In this document: positions 25,253 through 32,811 of the stretch, piece by piece
Numbering within the stretch: the stretch's first letter is position 1
Layout of the letters: each line of letters begins with the position of its first letter
Origin: Pseudomonas sp. 14P_8.1_Bac3
Lineage (GTDB): Bacteria; Pseudomonadota; Gammaproteobacteria; Pseudomonadales; Pseudomonadaceae
Assembly (NCBI RefSeq): GCF_025466085.1
Contig: NZ_JANLOD010000068.1
Span: 124,001 to 188,000 of the forward strand
Reading direction: 5' to 3'
DNA length: 64,000 nucleotides
The notes under the pieces: model-generated
Told to the model about the DNA's origin: nothing
Database searches by the model: none
Seen by the model: only the letters and a program-made list of their open reading frames with translations
Program-made: the position numbers and the translations under genes

Positions 25253-25818
25253 TGGACCGCAATGCACAAGTGATCAATGAGGTTTTCGCGCTGTACGAAC
25301 GCTTTGGCGACAGTGATTACATCGGCGAGCCGGTGTCGCAGATCGAGCACATGTCCCAGGCTGCCGAACTGGCCATGGCCGAAGGCTTCGATGACGAAGT
25401 GGTGTTGGCCGCGTTTTTCCACGACATCGGGCATATCTGCGCCGAGCACGCGGAAAACATGGGTGGTTACGGCGTGGTCAGCCATGAGCGGCTGGGCGCC
25501 GATTACCTGCGTCGCGCCGGTTTCAGTGAACGCCTGGCGCGACTGGTGGAATATCACGTGCAAGCCAAGCGTTACCTGACGCTCAAGGAACCCGGGTACT
25601 ACGACCGCTTGAGCGAAGCCAGCCGCCGAACCCTGGACTATCAGGGCGGCGTCATGAGCGCTGAAGAGGCTGACGTCTTTGAGCGGGATCCGTTGTGCGC
25701 GGTCAGTCTGCGCATGCGCCAGTGGGATGAATTGGCCAAGGAGATGTGGGTGCCGGTGATCGATCTGGACGTGTTGAAGCGCAAGGCTGCGAACGTTTTG
25801 TCCGGCGGGGTGCGCTGA
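25252..25818 (+). CDS. PhnZ-like HD-domain mixed-valent diiron phosphonate oxygenase
   Basis: A 188-residue HD-domain protein. The metal ligands of PhnZ line up as His33, His57-Asp58, His78, His102 and Asp159, with His61 and Lys106 as the phosphonate-pocket residues. Tyr23 and Glu26 match the Tyr24/Glu27 pair that marks organophosphonate-specific members. PhnZ oxidatively cleaves the C-P bond of 1-hydroxy-2-aminoethylphosphonate to glycine and phosphate. The partner hydroxylase PhnY is absent from this window. The ATG at 25252 overlaps the upstream stop by one base; a TTG at 25249 is a less likely start. Confidence 0.88.
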   Translation: MDRNAQVINEVFALYERFGDSDYIGEPVSQIEHMSQAAELAMAEGFDDEVVLAAFFHDIGHICAEHAENMGGYGVVSHERLGADYLRRAGFSERLARLVEYHVQAKRYLTLKEPGYYDRLSEASRRTLDYQGGVMSAEEADVFERDPLCAVSLRMRQWDELAKEMWVPVIDLDVLKRKAANVLSGGVR

Positions 25819-25903
25819 GTTGTCCTACGGCTGACGGCGAATCCTTGGATGGTCCGCCTGGAGTTAACGAGCCAGTCTGGGCTTTTCCCAAGGAGACGCA
25901 CGG

Positions 25904-26326
25904 ATGCGTTATTTGAAAGTGATTGCACAGGATCGAAGCGGGCAGGGTGTGGCCGATACCCTTCAGTTCGAGTTTTATGAAAATGGTCAGTTGCAGCGCG
26001 AGGCCACGGCGGCGGATCTGAAGCGCCTCAAATCGTTCAGCACACTCTATTTGAAATGCGCCTGGTTCAACGACGGCGAAGGGGAGGCGCGGCATCTGCG
26101 CATCTTCTCGCAGAATCCGTCCGGGGACGGCACACCGGAAATGGTGCGGGTGGATTTTTATCAGGGATCGGTGATCGCCTATAAAGCCGCCGCCCGGGAC
26201 CTGGATAACGATGGGGTGTTCGAGCTGATCCTGGCTTCGGATGTGGACAATGACGGGCGCGCCAATCGCACGGATCGTAATCGGGTCAGGTCGTTGGCGC
26301 GGGAGTTTCTTAAGCTGGGGTGGTAG
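25904..26326 (+). CDS. Hypothetical protein with two calcium-loop-like motifs
   Basis: 140 residues, not recognised. No signal peptide or membrane segment is seen. Two acidic loops close to the C-terminus read DLDNDG (residues 99-104) and DVDNDGRANRTD (113-124), resembling EF-hand or dockerin calcium loops, though the first lacks the acidic position 12. The N-terminal part alternates strands (MRYLKVIAQD, LQFEFYENGQL, MVRVDFYQGSV). A clear AAGGAG precedes the ATG. It stands alone between the phosphonate genes and a convergent GTPase. Calcium binding is an inference from the motif only. Confidence 0.6.
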   Translation: MRYLKVIAQDRSGQGVADTLQFEFYENGQLQREATAADLKRLKSFSTLYLKCAWFNDGEGEARHLRIFSQNPSGDGTPEMVRVDFYQGSVIAYKAAARDLDNDGVFELILASDVDNDGRANRTDRNRVRSLAREFLKLGW

Positions 26327-26350
26327 TCATCAGTTTACGGACCGCGTGAC

Positions 26351-26427
26351 GGCCTTCGCGAGCAAGCCCGCTCCCACAGGGGAATGCATTCCAAAATGTG
26401 GGAGCGAGCCTGCTCGCGAAAGGGCCG
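26351..26427. repeat. REPIN, reversed orientation (class 3), mixed arms
   Basis: The left arm is the CCTTCGCGAGCAAGCCCGCT type; the right arm is the TGTGGGAGCGAGCCTGCTCG type. They remain largely complementary with a short loop. It lies between convergent genes. Confidence 0.85.
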
Positions 26428-26444
26428 GTCCCGGCACCGTGCAA

Positions 26445-27821
26445 CTACAGCTGCTGCGCCAACACCTCAACCTGCTCCTGCCGCTCCGCCTGACTTAACC
26501 TGGCGTGCGGATTGAGTGACGACCACTGCGGATGCGCCCGCGCCTTGTGCAGCGCTTCCGGCAGTTTGCCTTCGCGCCAGGTCTTGTCCTGAGGCGTGGC
26601 GACCTGGATGCTGTCCATCGCCGCATGCCCACGGGCATTCAACGCTTGCAGCAGTTGTCGCTGCCGTAACGCCAGCAAGCGCAGCACGCTGTCATCGACC
26701 GTCAATTCCCGCTGACCCTTGATCTTGCCCAGCAACCGGCTGCCGTAACTGCGCGCGGTTTGCAGGGCGCCGCCGGCAATCGCGCCGGCCAGCGCCGCGG
26801 CGCCAAGGGTCAGGCCGCCGACCAGCAGATCCACGCCCGCCCCGGCCGCCGCGCCGGCCGCGATACCACCACCGACCCGCACCCCCAACTGCTTGAGGGT
26901 TTCCGGGTTGAACAGATCATCGCCCCAACGGCCATCGAGCAGCGGCAGGTCGCTGGCCGCCGCGTCTTGTGGACGAAAAGCGTAGAGCTTGAGCAAGGCT
27001 TCGACGCAGCGCTGCTCACGTTGGCGAACCGCTTTGCGCAGTTCGCCAATGGCGTGCTGCTCTTGCTCGGCGTCGCTGACCACGCTGCGCCGGCACGCCG
27101 CACAATCGATCAGCAATTCGGCAATCAGCCGCGCCGCACTTTGCTGTCGGGCGATGCGCTGGGCCTGTTGATCGGCGATCAGGCGCTCCAGGGGTTCGCG
27201 GGAGTTTTCCAGCAGCAGCGCGAGGCTTTCATAGAGTCGACGTTCGCCATCCTCCGGCGGCGCAACGCTGTCGAACCGTACCAGGGCGTGCAAACCCAAG
27301 CGTGCCAAGGCTTCGCGCCAGTCCGGTTCGCGGTGGTTGGCGCTGCTGACGAAGTTCAGTACCGGCAGCAGCGGTTTGCCGCAACTGGCCAGCACTTCCA
27401 GTTCGTCGCGATACTTGGCCAGCACCGGTTCGCGGGCGTCGATCACATACAGGCCGGCGTCGCAGGTGAGCAGCTGCCGCAGCACTTTGGCTTCCTGCTC
27501 GAAACGTTGTCGCGCTTCGCTGCCTTCGAGAAAACGCGCCAGCCGCGCCGGACCGTCGAGGCGTTCGCCGGGGCGTTCCAGGCGTTCGAGGTAGTCGAGC
27601 AGGGCAATCGCGTCTTCCAGGCCCGGCGTGTCGAACAGGTCGAGCAAGGGCTCTCCGTCCACCGACAGCCGCGCGCCTTCCACATGCCGCGTGGTGCTGG
27701 GGCGATGGGATACTTCGCCGAAACCGACATCCCGGGTCAGGGTGCGCAGCAACGAGGTTTTGCCGACGTTGGTGTGGCCGACCACGGCGAGCTTCAACGG
27801 CGGTTTCCAGGGATTAGTCAT
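26445..27821 (-). CDS. GTPase with C-terminal DUF3482 domain
   Basis: A 458-residue protein with an N-terminal Era-like GTPase: G1 VVGHTNVGKTSLLRTL (near residue 13), a G2-region Thr, and G3 DTPGLED (near 64); FVSSANHR may stand where the G4 motif is expected, which is atypical. The C-terminal half has a glycine/alanine-rich hydrophobic segment (GGGIAAGAAAGAGVDLLVGG) suited to membrane insertion, like DUF3482 proteins. It overlaps the upstream DUF2868 gene by 8 nt, a pairing recalled from other pseudomonads. The role is unknown; a membrane-associated GTPase switch is the safest description. Confidence 0.75.
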   Translation of the reverse strand: MTNPWKPPLKLAVVGHTNVGKTSLLRTLTRDVGFGEVSHRPSTTRHVEGARLSVDGEPLLDLFDTPGLEDAIALLDYLERLERPGERLDGPARLARFLEGSEARQRFEQEAKVLRQLLTCDAGLYVIDAREPVLAKYRDELEVLASCGKPLLPVLNFVSSANHREPDWREALARLGLHALVRFDSVAPPEDGERRLYESLALLLENSREPLERLIADQQAQRIARQQSAARLIAELLIDCAACRRSVVSDAEQEQHAIGELRKAVRQREQRCVEALLKLYAFRPQDAAASDLPLLDGRWGDDLFNPETLKQLGVRVGGGIAAGAAAGAGVDLLVGGLTLGAAALAGAIAGGALQTARSYGSRLLGKIKGQRELTVDDSVLRLLALRQRQLLQALNARGHAAMDSIQVATPQDKTWREGKLPEALHKARAHPQWSSLNPHARLSQAERQEQVEVLAQQL

Positions 27822-29184
27822 GACCGGTCTCCAGCCAGTTCAGCGGCGCGCAATCGGCGAACGGCAGCTCCAGTTGTTGCAGCGCCAGGTGCCAGTCACC
27901 GAGGCGCTCGGCATCCAGCGCTTCGCCGGGCGGCGCTTGCAGCAACCAGACGCGGGTGGCGCTGGCGCTGCGGGCCAGTTCGGCGATCAGCGCCAGGCTG
28001 CCGCGGTCCGGTGAGCGTCGCGGATCGCAGGCGATGGCCAGGCGCGCCGGCGGAAAACGGCTGAGTTGTTCGAGGAGTTTGTGGCGTGATTCGCGGCTGT
28101 CGAGGATGCCGGCGTCGCTCACGTTTTTTGGCAGGGGCGGCGGCCAGGGGCGTTGATCGTCCAGCTCGATGGCCACCAGCAGCGCGCCGTCGCTTTGCAG
28201 GTCGCCGGCGCCGCGCTCCACGCGATGTAGCTGCTCGGGCGCGGCATCGCTGATGCCGAGGCGTTCGCTGGTGGGCATCAGGCGTTTGCGCAGGTGGGCG
28301 TAGCCGGGAAGGTTCAGATCCAGGTGCAGGTGGGCGCGACCGTTTTTCCAGCGCCACAGGCAGAACAGCGCCAGCAGCAGGCGCGGCACGACGCCGTACA
28401 TCACCAGCACGCCGACCAGCCACGTCGCCCAGGCCTGTCGGGCACTTTCGATATTCAGCGCGGCATCGCCACTGGCGCGGATCATCTCCACGGTTGGCAC
28501 ACTGAAGCCCACGAGGGCGGGAAGCGCGCCGAGGGTCCGGGTCATGGTCACGAAGGTATCGGCGCTGAGCAGGGTGGTTTCCCAGACGAAGCCGTAACGC
28601 CGGGTCGCCATCAGCGTCAGCAGGATCACCAAGGCGCTGAGCATTGCCAGCAGCCACAAGCCGTTGACCAGCACACCGAGCACCCAGCGATTGAGTTTCT
28701 GCCGCTGTAACAGTAACAGCAGGGCCGGTGCCAGTTGCGCAGCCTTGGCATCGCGGGCGAGTTTTTCGCTGAGCCACAACCACAAGCGTCCCAGCGTGGC
28801 AGCGTGCTCGCCGGCAAACACCAGGCCCAGGGCCCAGCTCAGCAGCAGAATCAGGTTCAGCCCGAGCAGACTGCCCAAGGCCCAGAACACATTCACCGGC
28901 GTCTGCCCGTCACCCAGTGCGGCAAACGCCAGTCCGGCGCCGCTGACCACGGCCAGGATGGCCAGCACGATCAGCGCCAGTCGTGCGCCTTGCAGCCAAT
29001 GGCTGAGGGCTGCGGTCAAGCCATCGCGCTCGGCCAGCCACAGGGCGCGGCGTTGAATCCGTGTCGGCAGGTCGCCGCCGGCACTGCGGGCCAGTCGGTT
29101 GGCTTCCAGATCGTCCAGAGGGCCGGCGTGTTCTTCACGCAGGCGCACGGCTTCCGTCAGCCAGAGGTTATTCAGTTCAGTCAC
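27814..29184 (-). CDS. DUF2868 integral membrane protein, partner of the DUF3482 GTPase
   Basis: A 456-residue protein with an N-terminal cytosolic stretch, then several hydrophobic segments between residues ~85 and 280 (LIVLAILAVVSGAGLAFAAL, FWALGSLLGLNLILLLSWA, LLAMLSALVILLTLMA) and a soluble C-terminal domain. Function is unknown. Its stop lies 8 nt inside the start of the GTPase gene, so the two proteins are likely made in balance and may act together. Divergent from folA across an 85-nt gap. Confidence 0.72.
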   Translation of the reverse strand: MTELNNLWLTEAVRLREEHAGPLDDLEANRLARSAGGDLPTRIQRRALWLAERDGLTAALSHWLQGARLALIVLAILAVVSGAGLAFAALGDGQTPVNVFWALGSLLGLNLILLLSWALGLVFAGEHAATLGRLWLWLSEKLARDAKAAQLAPALLLLLQRQKLNRWVLGVLVNGLWLLAMLSALVILLTLMATRRYGFVWETTLLSADTFVTMTRTLGALPALVGFSVPTVEMIRASGDAALNIESARQAWATWLVGVLVMYGVVPRLLLALFCLWRWKNGRAHLHLDLNLPGYAHLRKRLMPTSERLGISDAAPEQLHRVERGAGDLQSDGALLVAIELDDQRPWPPPLPKNVSDAGILDSRESRHKLLEQLSRFPPARLAIACDPRRSPDRGSLALIAELARSASATRVWLLQAPPGEALDAERLGDWHLALQQLELPFADCAPLNWLETGHD

Positions 29185-29269
29185 GCGGCATCCCGTCGCT
29201 CAATTGAGCTGTGAGCATAACCGCTGTGGCGCTTATCGGGGTACGGGAGGCTCTGGTATCCTCGCCGGC

Positions 29270-29782
29270 ATGACTAAATCACTCCCCCTCAGCCTGATTG
29301 CAGCCCTCGGTGAAAACCGCGTGATCGGCGTCGACAACAGCATGCCCTGGCACTTGCCGGGGGACTTCAAATACTTCAAGGCCACCACCCTGGGCAAGCC
29401 GATCATCATGGGTCGCAAGACCTGGGATTCGCTCGGTCGTCCGCTGCCGGGGCGGTTGAACATCGTGGTCAGCCGTCAGGCGGATCTGCTGCTTGAGGGC
29501 GCGGAGGTGTATCCGTCTCTGGAAGCCGCCGTGGTTCGCGCCGAAGCGTGGGCACACGAACAGGGCGTCGACGAGTTGATGCTGATCGGCGGGGCGCAGT
29601 TGTATGCGCAAGGGTTGGCGCAGGCGGATCGCTTGTATCTGACGCGCGTGGCGCTGAGCCCGGAGGGGGATGCGTGGTTTCCGGAGTTTGATTTGAATGA
29701 GTGGAGGCTGGTGTCGAATGTTGTGAATCCGGCTGAGGGCGACAAGCCTGCGTACAACTTCGAGGTGTGGGAAAAGGCTTAA
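29270..29782 (+). CDS. folA: Dihydrofolate reductase
   Basis: Regenerates tetrahydrofolate with NADPH, completing the cycle that thymidylate synthase drives. It has 170 residues, starting MTKSLPLSLIAALGENRVIG. Active-site blocks: DNSMPWHLPGDFKYF (the conserved acid after Leu-Pro), KPIIMGRKTWDSLGRPLPG and LMLIGGAQLYAQGL. The ATG at 29270 gives the standard length; longer in-frame openings upstream are spurious. The usual clinical-trimethoprim-resistance replacements cannot be assessed by eye. Confidence 0.96.
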   Translation: MTKSLPLSLIAALGENRVIGVDNSMPWHLPGDFKYFKATTLGKPIIMGRKTWDSLGRPLPGRLNIVVSRQADLLLEGAEVYPSLEAAVVRAEAWAHEQGVDELMLIGGAQLYAQGLAQADRLYLTRVALSPEGDAWFPEFDLNEWRLVSNVVNPAEGDKPAYNFEVWEKA

Positions 29783-29785
29783 GAG

Positions 29786-29868
29786 CTTCGCGGGCAAGCC
29801 CGCTCCCACATTAGACCGAGTCGTTGCAGAAAACGCGGTCAACTGTGGGAGCGGGCTTGCTCGCGAAG
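29786..29868. repeat. REPIN, reversed orientation (class 3)
   Basis: The arms CTTCGCGGGCAAGCCCGCTC and TGTGGGAGCGGGCTTGCTCG are near-complements around a short unrelated loop. It starts four bases after the folA stop and lies between convergent folA and tcyP. Confidence 0.9.
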
Positions 29869-29892
29869 AGTCCCGCTCAGACAGTGAACGTC

Positions 29893-31284
29893 TTAAGCGT
29901 GAGCCAACTCCGAATGCTCATCCGCCTCGAGCAGCGCCTTGTCCGTCTGCTGCATGATCTGGCTGGTCATCGCCCCGGCCGTGATCGAACCGCTCACGTT
30001 CAACGCCGTTCGGCCCATGTCGATCAGCGGCTCAACGGAAATCAGCAACGCCACCAGTGAGACCGGCAAGCCCATCGCCGGCAACACGATCAACGCCGCA
30101 AACGTCGCGCCGCCACCGACGCCCGCCACACCGGCCGAACTCAGGGTCACAATCGCCACCAGCGTTGCGATCCACAGCGGGTCCAGCGGGTTGATGCCCA
30201 CGGTCGGCGCGACCATCACCGCCAACATCGCCGGGTACAGGCCGGCACAGCCGTTCTGGCCGATGGTCGCGCCAAACGACGCGGCGAAACTGGCGATGGA
30301 CTGCGGGATGCCCAGGCGACGGGTTTGCGCTTCGATGCTCAGTGGAATGGTTGCCGCGCTCGACCGGCTGGTGAACGCGAACGTCAGCACCGGCCAGATT
30401 TTACGAAAGAAGCGCAGCGGGTTGATCCCGGCCGCCGACACCAGCAGGCCATGGACTACAAACATCAGGCCCAGTCCGAGGTAGGACACCACCACAAAAC
30501 TGCCAAGCTTGATGATGTCTTGCAGGTTGGAGCCGGCGACCACTTTGGTCATCAGCGCCAACACGCCATACGGGGTCAGCTTCATCACCAGGCGCACCAA
30601 GCGCATCACCCAGGCTTGCAGGGTGTCGATGGCGTTGATCACTTTCTGACCTTTCTCGACATCGTCCTTCAGCAGTTGCAGGGCGGCGACGCCGAGGAAG
30701 GCGGCGAAAATCACCACGCTGATGATCGACGTCGGCTTGGCGCGGGCCAGATCGGCAAACGGGTTTTGCGGGATGAACGACAGCAGCAATTGCGGCACAT
30801 TCAGGTCCGCAACCTTGCCGGCATAGTCGTTCTGAATGGTTTGCAGGCGAGCCATTTCCTGGGTGCCGGCGACCAGGCCTTCAGCAGTCAGGCCGAACAG
30901 GTTGGTCAAACCGATACCGATCAGCGCCGCGATGGCGGTGGTGAACAGCAACGTGCCGATGGTCAGGAAACTGATCTTGCCCAGCGACGACGCGTTGTGC
31001 AGACGGGCCACGGCGCTGAGGATCGAGGCGAACACCAGCGGGATCACGATCATCTGCAGCAACTGCACGTAACCATTGCCCACCAGATCGAACCAGCCGA
31101 TCGAGGCTTTGAGCACCGGGTGACCGGCACCGTAGATCGTGTGCAGCGCGACACCGAAGACGACGCCTAGCACCAGCGCGAGCAGGACTTTCCTGGCCAG
31201 GCTCCATGGGGTGTGACGGGTTTGCGCCAGGCCGAAGAGCAGGGCGAGGAACACCAGCAGATTGAGAATCAGCGGCAGATTCAT
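29893..31284 (-). CDS. tcyP: L-cystine:cation symporter
   Basis: A 463-residue inner-membrane protein of the dicarboxylate/amino acid:cation symporter family. It matches E. coli YdjN/TcyP closely: the opening LIL-NLLVFLALLFGLAQTRH, NGYVQLLQMIVIPLVFASI, the serine-rich hairpin TFAFTSRSSAATIPLS, GATIGQNGCAGLYPAML and the C-terminal DMGRTALNVSGS motif. It imports cystine. The family is commonly regulated by sulfur status (CysB); the AT-rich stretch at 31360-31400 upstream would be the place for such control, but no confident site was found. Confidence 0.9.
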   Translation of the reverse strand: MNLPLILNLLVFLALLFGLAQTRHTPWSLARKVLLALVLGVVFGVALHTIYGAGHPVLKASIGWFDLVGNGYVQLLQMIVIPLVFASILSAVARLHNASSLGKISFLTIGTLLFTTAIAALIGIGLTNLFGLTAEGLVAGTQEMARLQTIQNDYAGKVADLNVPQLLLSFIPQNPFADLARAKPTSIISVVIFAAFLGVAALQLLKDDVEKGQKVINAIDTLQAWVMRLVRLVMKLTPYGVLALMTKVVAGSNLQDIIKLGSFVVVSYLGLGLMFVVHGLLVSAAGINPLRFFRKIWPVLTFAFTSRSSAATIPLSIEAQTRRLGIPQSIASFAASFGATIGQNGCAGLYPAMLAVMVAPTVGINPLDPLWIATLVAIVTLSSAGVAGVGGGATFAALIVLPAMGLPVSLVALLISVEPLIDMGRTALNVSGSITAGAMTSQIMQQTDKALLEADEHSELAHA

Positions 31285-31413
31285 AGAGGCTCCGAAAAGT
31301 GACTAATGCCAGCCACCTTCCGGGGCAGCTGCGAACCGGCAAGCCTAACAGCTTGATTTCCAATGAATTAATATCAAAAAAGTCTGATAGCTGTCGTTTT
31401 TGGAATAAGCGGG

Positions 31414-31466
31414 TGTCGCTGACAGGGATGCAGCTGGCGCGATAGGTGCGTTGACGGTCGCTGACA
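31414..31466 (+). promoter_or_regulatory. Repeated imperfect palindrome upstream of pchP
   Basis: TGTCGCTGACA at 31414-31424 recurs as GGTCGCTGACA at 31456-31466, 42 bp (four helical turns) apart and on the same face. Each half has TGTC-N3-GACA symmetry. This is a plausible activator site; GbdR, which controls pchP in P. aeruginosa, is a candidate, but its consensus was not checked. Confidence 0.4.
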
Positions 31467-31526
31467 GACGAGGACTGTCACACTTATTTGTTAGCGTCGA
31501 TATCTTTGAATCAGGGAGAACCGTCC

Positions 31527-32582
31527 ATGAAACTCGCACCGAAATTTCTGGCTGCCGCACTCTGTCTGGGTCTTGCCGGCCAGGTCTTCGCCACCGATTT
31601 GAAGCATTGGCCGGTCGACCAAGCCAAGGCGCTGGACGCGATGATCGCGGCCAACGCCAACAAAGGTAACTACGCGGTGTTCGACATGGACAACACCAGC
31701 TACCGCTACGACCTCGAAGAGTCGTTGCTGCCGTTCATGGAAAACAAGGGCCTGATCACCCGCGACAAACTCGACCCCTCTCTGAAACTGATTCCGTTCA
31801 AGGACACCGCCGACCATAAGGAAAGCCTGTTCAGTTACTACTACCGCCTCTGCGAAATCGACGACATGGTGTGCTACCCATGGGTCGCCCAGGTGTTCTC
31901 CGGCTTCACGTTGCAAGAACTGAAGGGCTATGTCGACGAACTGATGGCGTCGGGCAAACCGGTTCCGACCACCTATTACGAAGGCGACGTGGTCAAGAAT
32001 CTCGACGTCAACCCGCCGAAGATCTTCACCGGCCAGGCGGAGCTCTACAACAAGCTGATGGAGAACGGCATCGAGGTCTACGTGATGACCGCCGCTTCTG
32101 AAGAACTGGTGCGGATGGTCGCTGCCGATCCGAAGTACGGCTACAACGTCAAACCGCAGAACGTGATCGGTGTGACCACGCTGCTCAAGGATCGCACCAC
32201 CGGCGAACTGACCACCGCGCGCAAGCAGATCACCGCCGGCAAGTATGACGAGAAGGCCAACCTTGGCCTCGAACTGACCCCGTACCTGTGGACCCCGGCA
32301 ACCTGGATGGCCGGTAAACACGCGGCGATTTTGACCTACATCGATGAATGGAAAAAACCGGTCCTCGTGGGTGGCGACACCCCCACCAGCGACGGCTACA
32401 TGCTGTTCCACGATGTGGACGTGGCCAAGGGCGGCATTCATCTGTGGGTCAACCGCAAAGACAAATACATGACCCAGCTGAACGGCATGATGGCCAAGCA
32501 CGCCGCCGCCCAGGCCAAGGAAGGGTTGCCGGTCACGGCGGACAAGAACTGGGTGATCGTGAAGCCGGAAGAAATCCAGTAA
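31527..32582 (+). CDS. pchP: Phosphorylcholine phosphatase, periplasmic HAD enzyme
   Basis: Hydrolyses phosphorylcholine released by phospholipase C, so that choline can be taken up. It has 351 residues with a signal peptide (MKLAPKFLAAALCLGLAGQV, cleavage after FA near residue 23). HAD motif I is FDMDNTSYRYDLEE (DMDNT as in P. aeruginosa PchP), motif II lies in VYVMTAASEELV and motif III near VGGDTPTSDGYML. Cys residues in LCEIDDMVCYPWV could form a disulfide. The ATG at 31527 follows AGGGAGA. It ends near a strong bidirectional terminator. Confidence 0.9.
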   Translation: MKLAPKFLAAALCLGLAGQVFATDLKHWPVDQAKALDAMIAANANKGNYAVFDMDNTSYRYDLEESLLPFMENKGLITRDKLDPSLKLIPFKDTADHKESLFSYYYRLCEIDDMVCYPWVAQVFSGFTLQELKGYVDELMASGKPVPTTYYEGDVVKNLDVNPPKIFTGQAELYNKLMENGIEVYVMTAASEELVRMVAADPKYGYNVKPQNVIGVTTLLKDRTTGELTTARKQITAGKYDEKANLGLELTPYLWTPATWMAGKHAAILTYIDEWKKPVLVGGDTPTSDGYMLFHDVDVAKGGIHLWVNRKDKYMTQLNGMMAKHAAAQAKEGLPVTADKNWVIVKPEEIQ

Positions 32583-32595
32583 AACCGGGTTGCTC

Positions 32596-32675
32596 CAATC
32601 GCGAGCAGGCTCGCTCCCACAGAGGACTTGTGTTGTTGGCCGGTCTCTTGTGGGAGCGAGCCTGCTCGCGATTAG
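32596..32675. repeat. REPIN, CGATTG type (class 3)
   Basis: The arms CAATCGCGAGCAGGCTCGCT and GTGGGAGCGAGCCTGCTCGC are complementary around a 30-nt loop. It sits just after the pchP stop. Confidence 0.88.
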
Positions 32676-32764
32676 GACGCCCCACCTTGTAGAGGTGGCT
32701 TGGGTCCGGCCTTGTAGGCGCTTCACTACATAGCGCAGGTAATTGGTGTTGCCTGCGAAGAATA

Positions 32765-32793
32765 AAAATGCCCCGCACTTGGCGGGGCATTTT
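32765..32793. terminator. Bidirectional intrinsic terminator between pchP and ilvD
   Basis: ATGCCCCGC-ACTTG-GCGGGGCAT forms a perfect 9-bp GC-rich stem, extended by A/T pairs, with T-runs on both strands. It ends 19 nt from the ilvD stop and serves both convergent genes. Confidence 0.93.
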
Positions 32794-32811
32794 CATGTCG
32801 ACGACTGACGC

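Noticed and set aside
26760..28064. 434-codon open frame opposite the DUF3482 GTPase gene
   Set aside because: It lies antisense to a gene with clear GTPase motifs, and its product has no recognisable domain.
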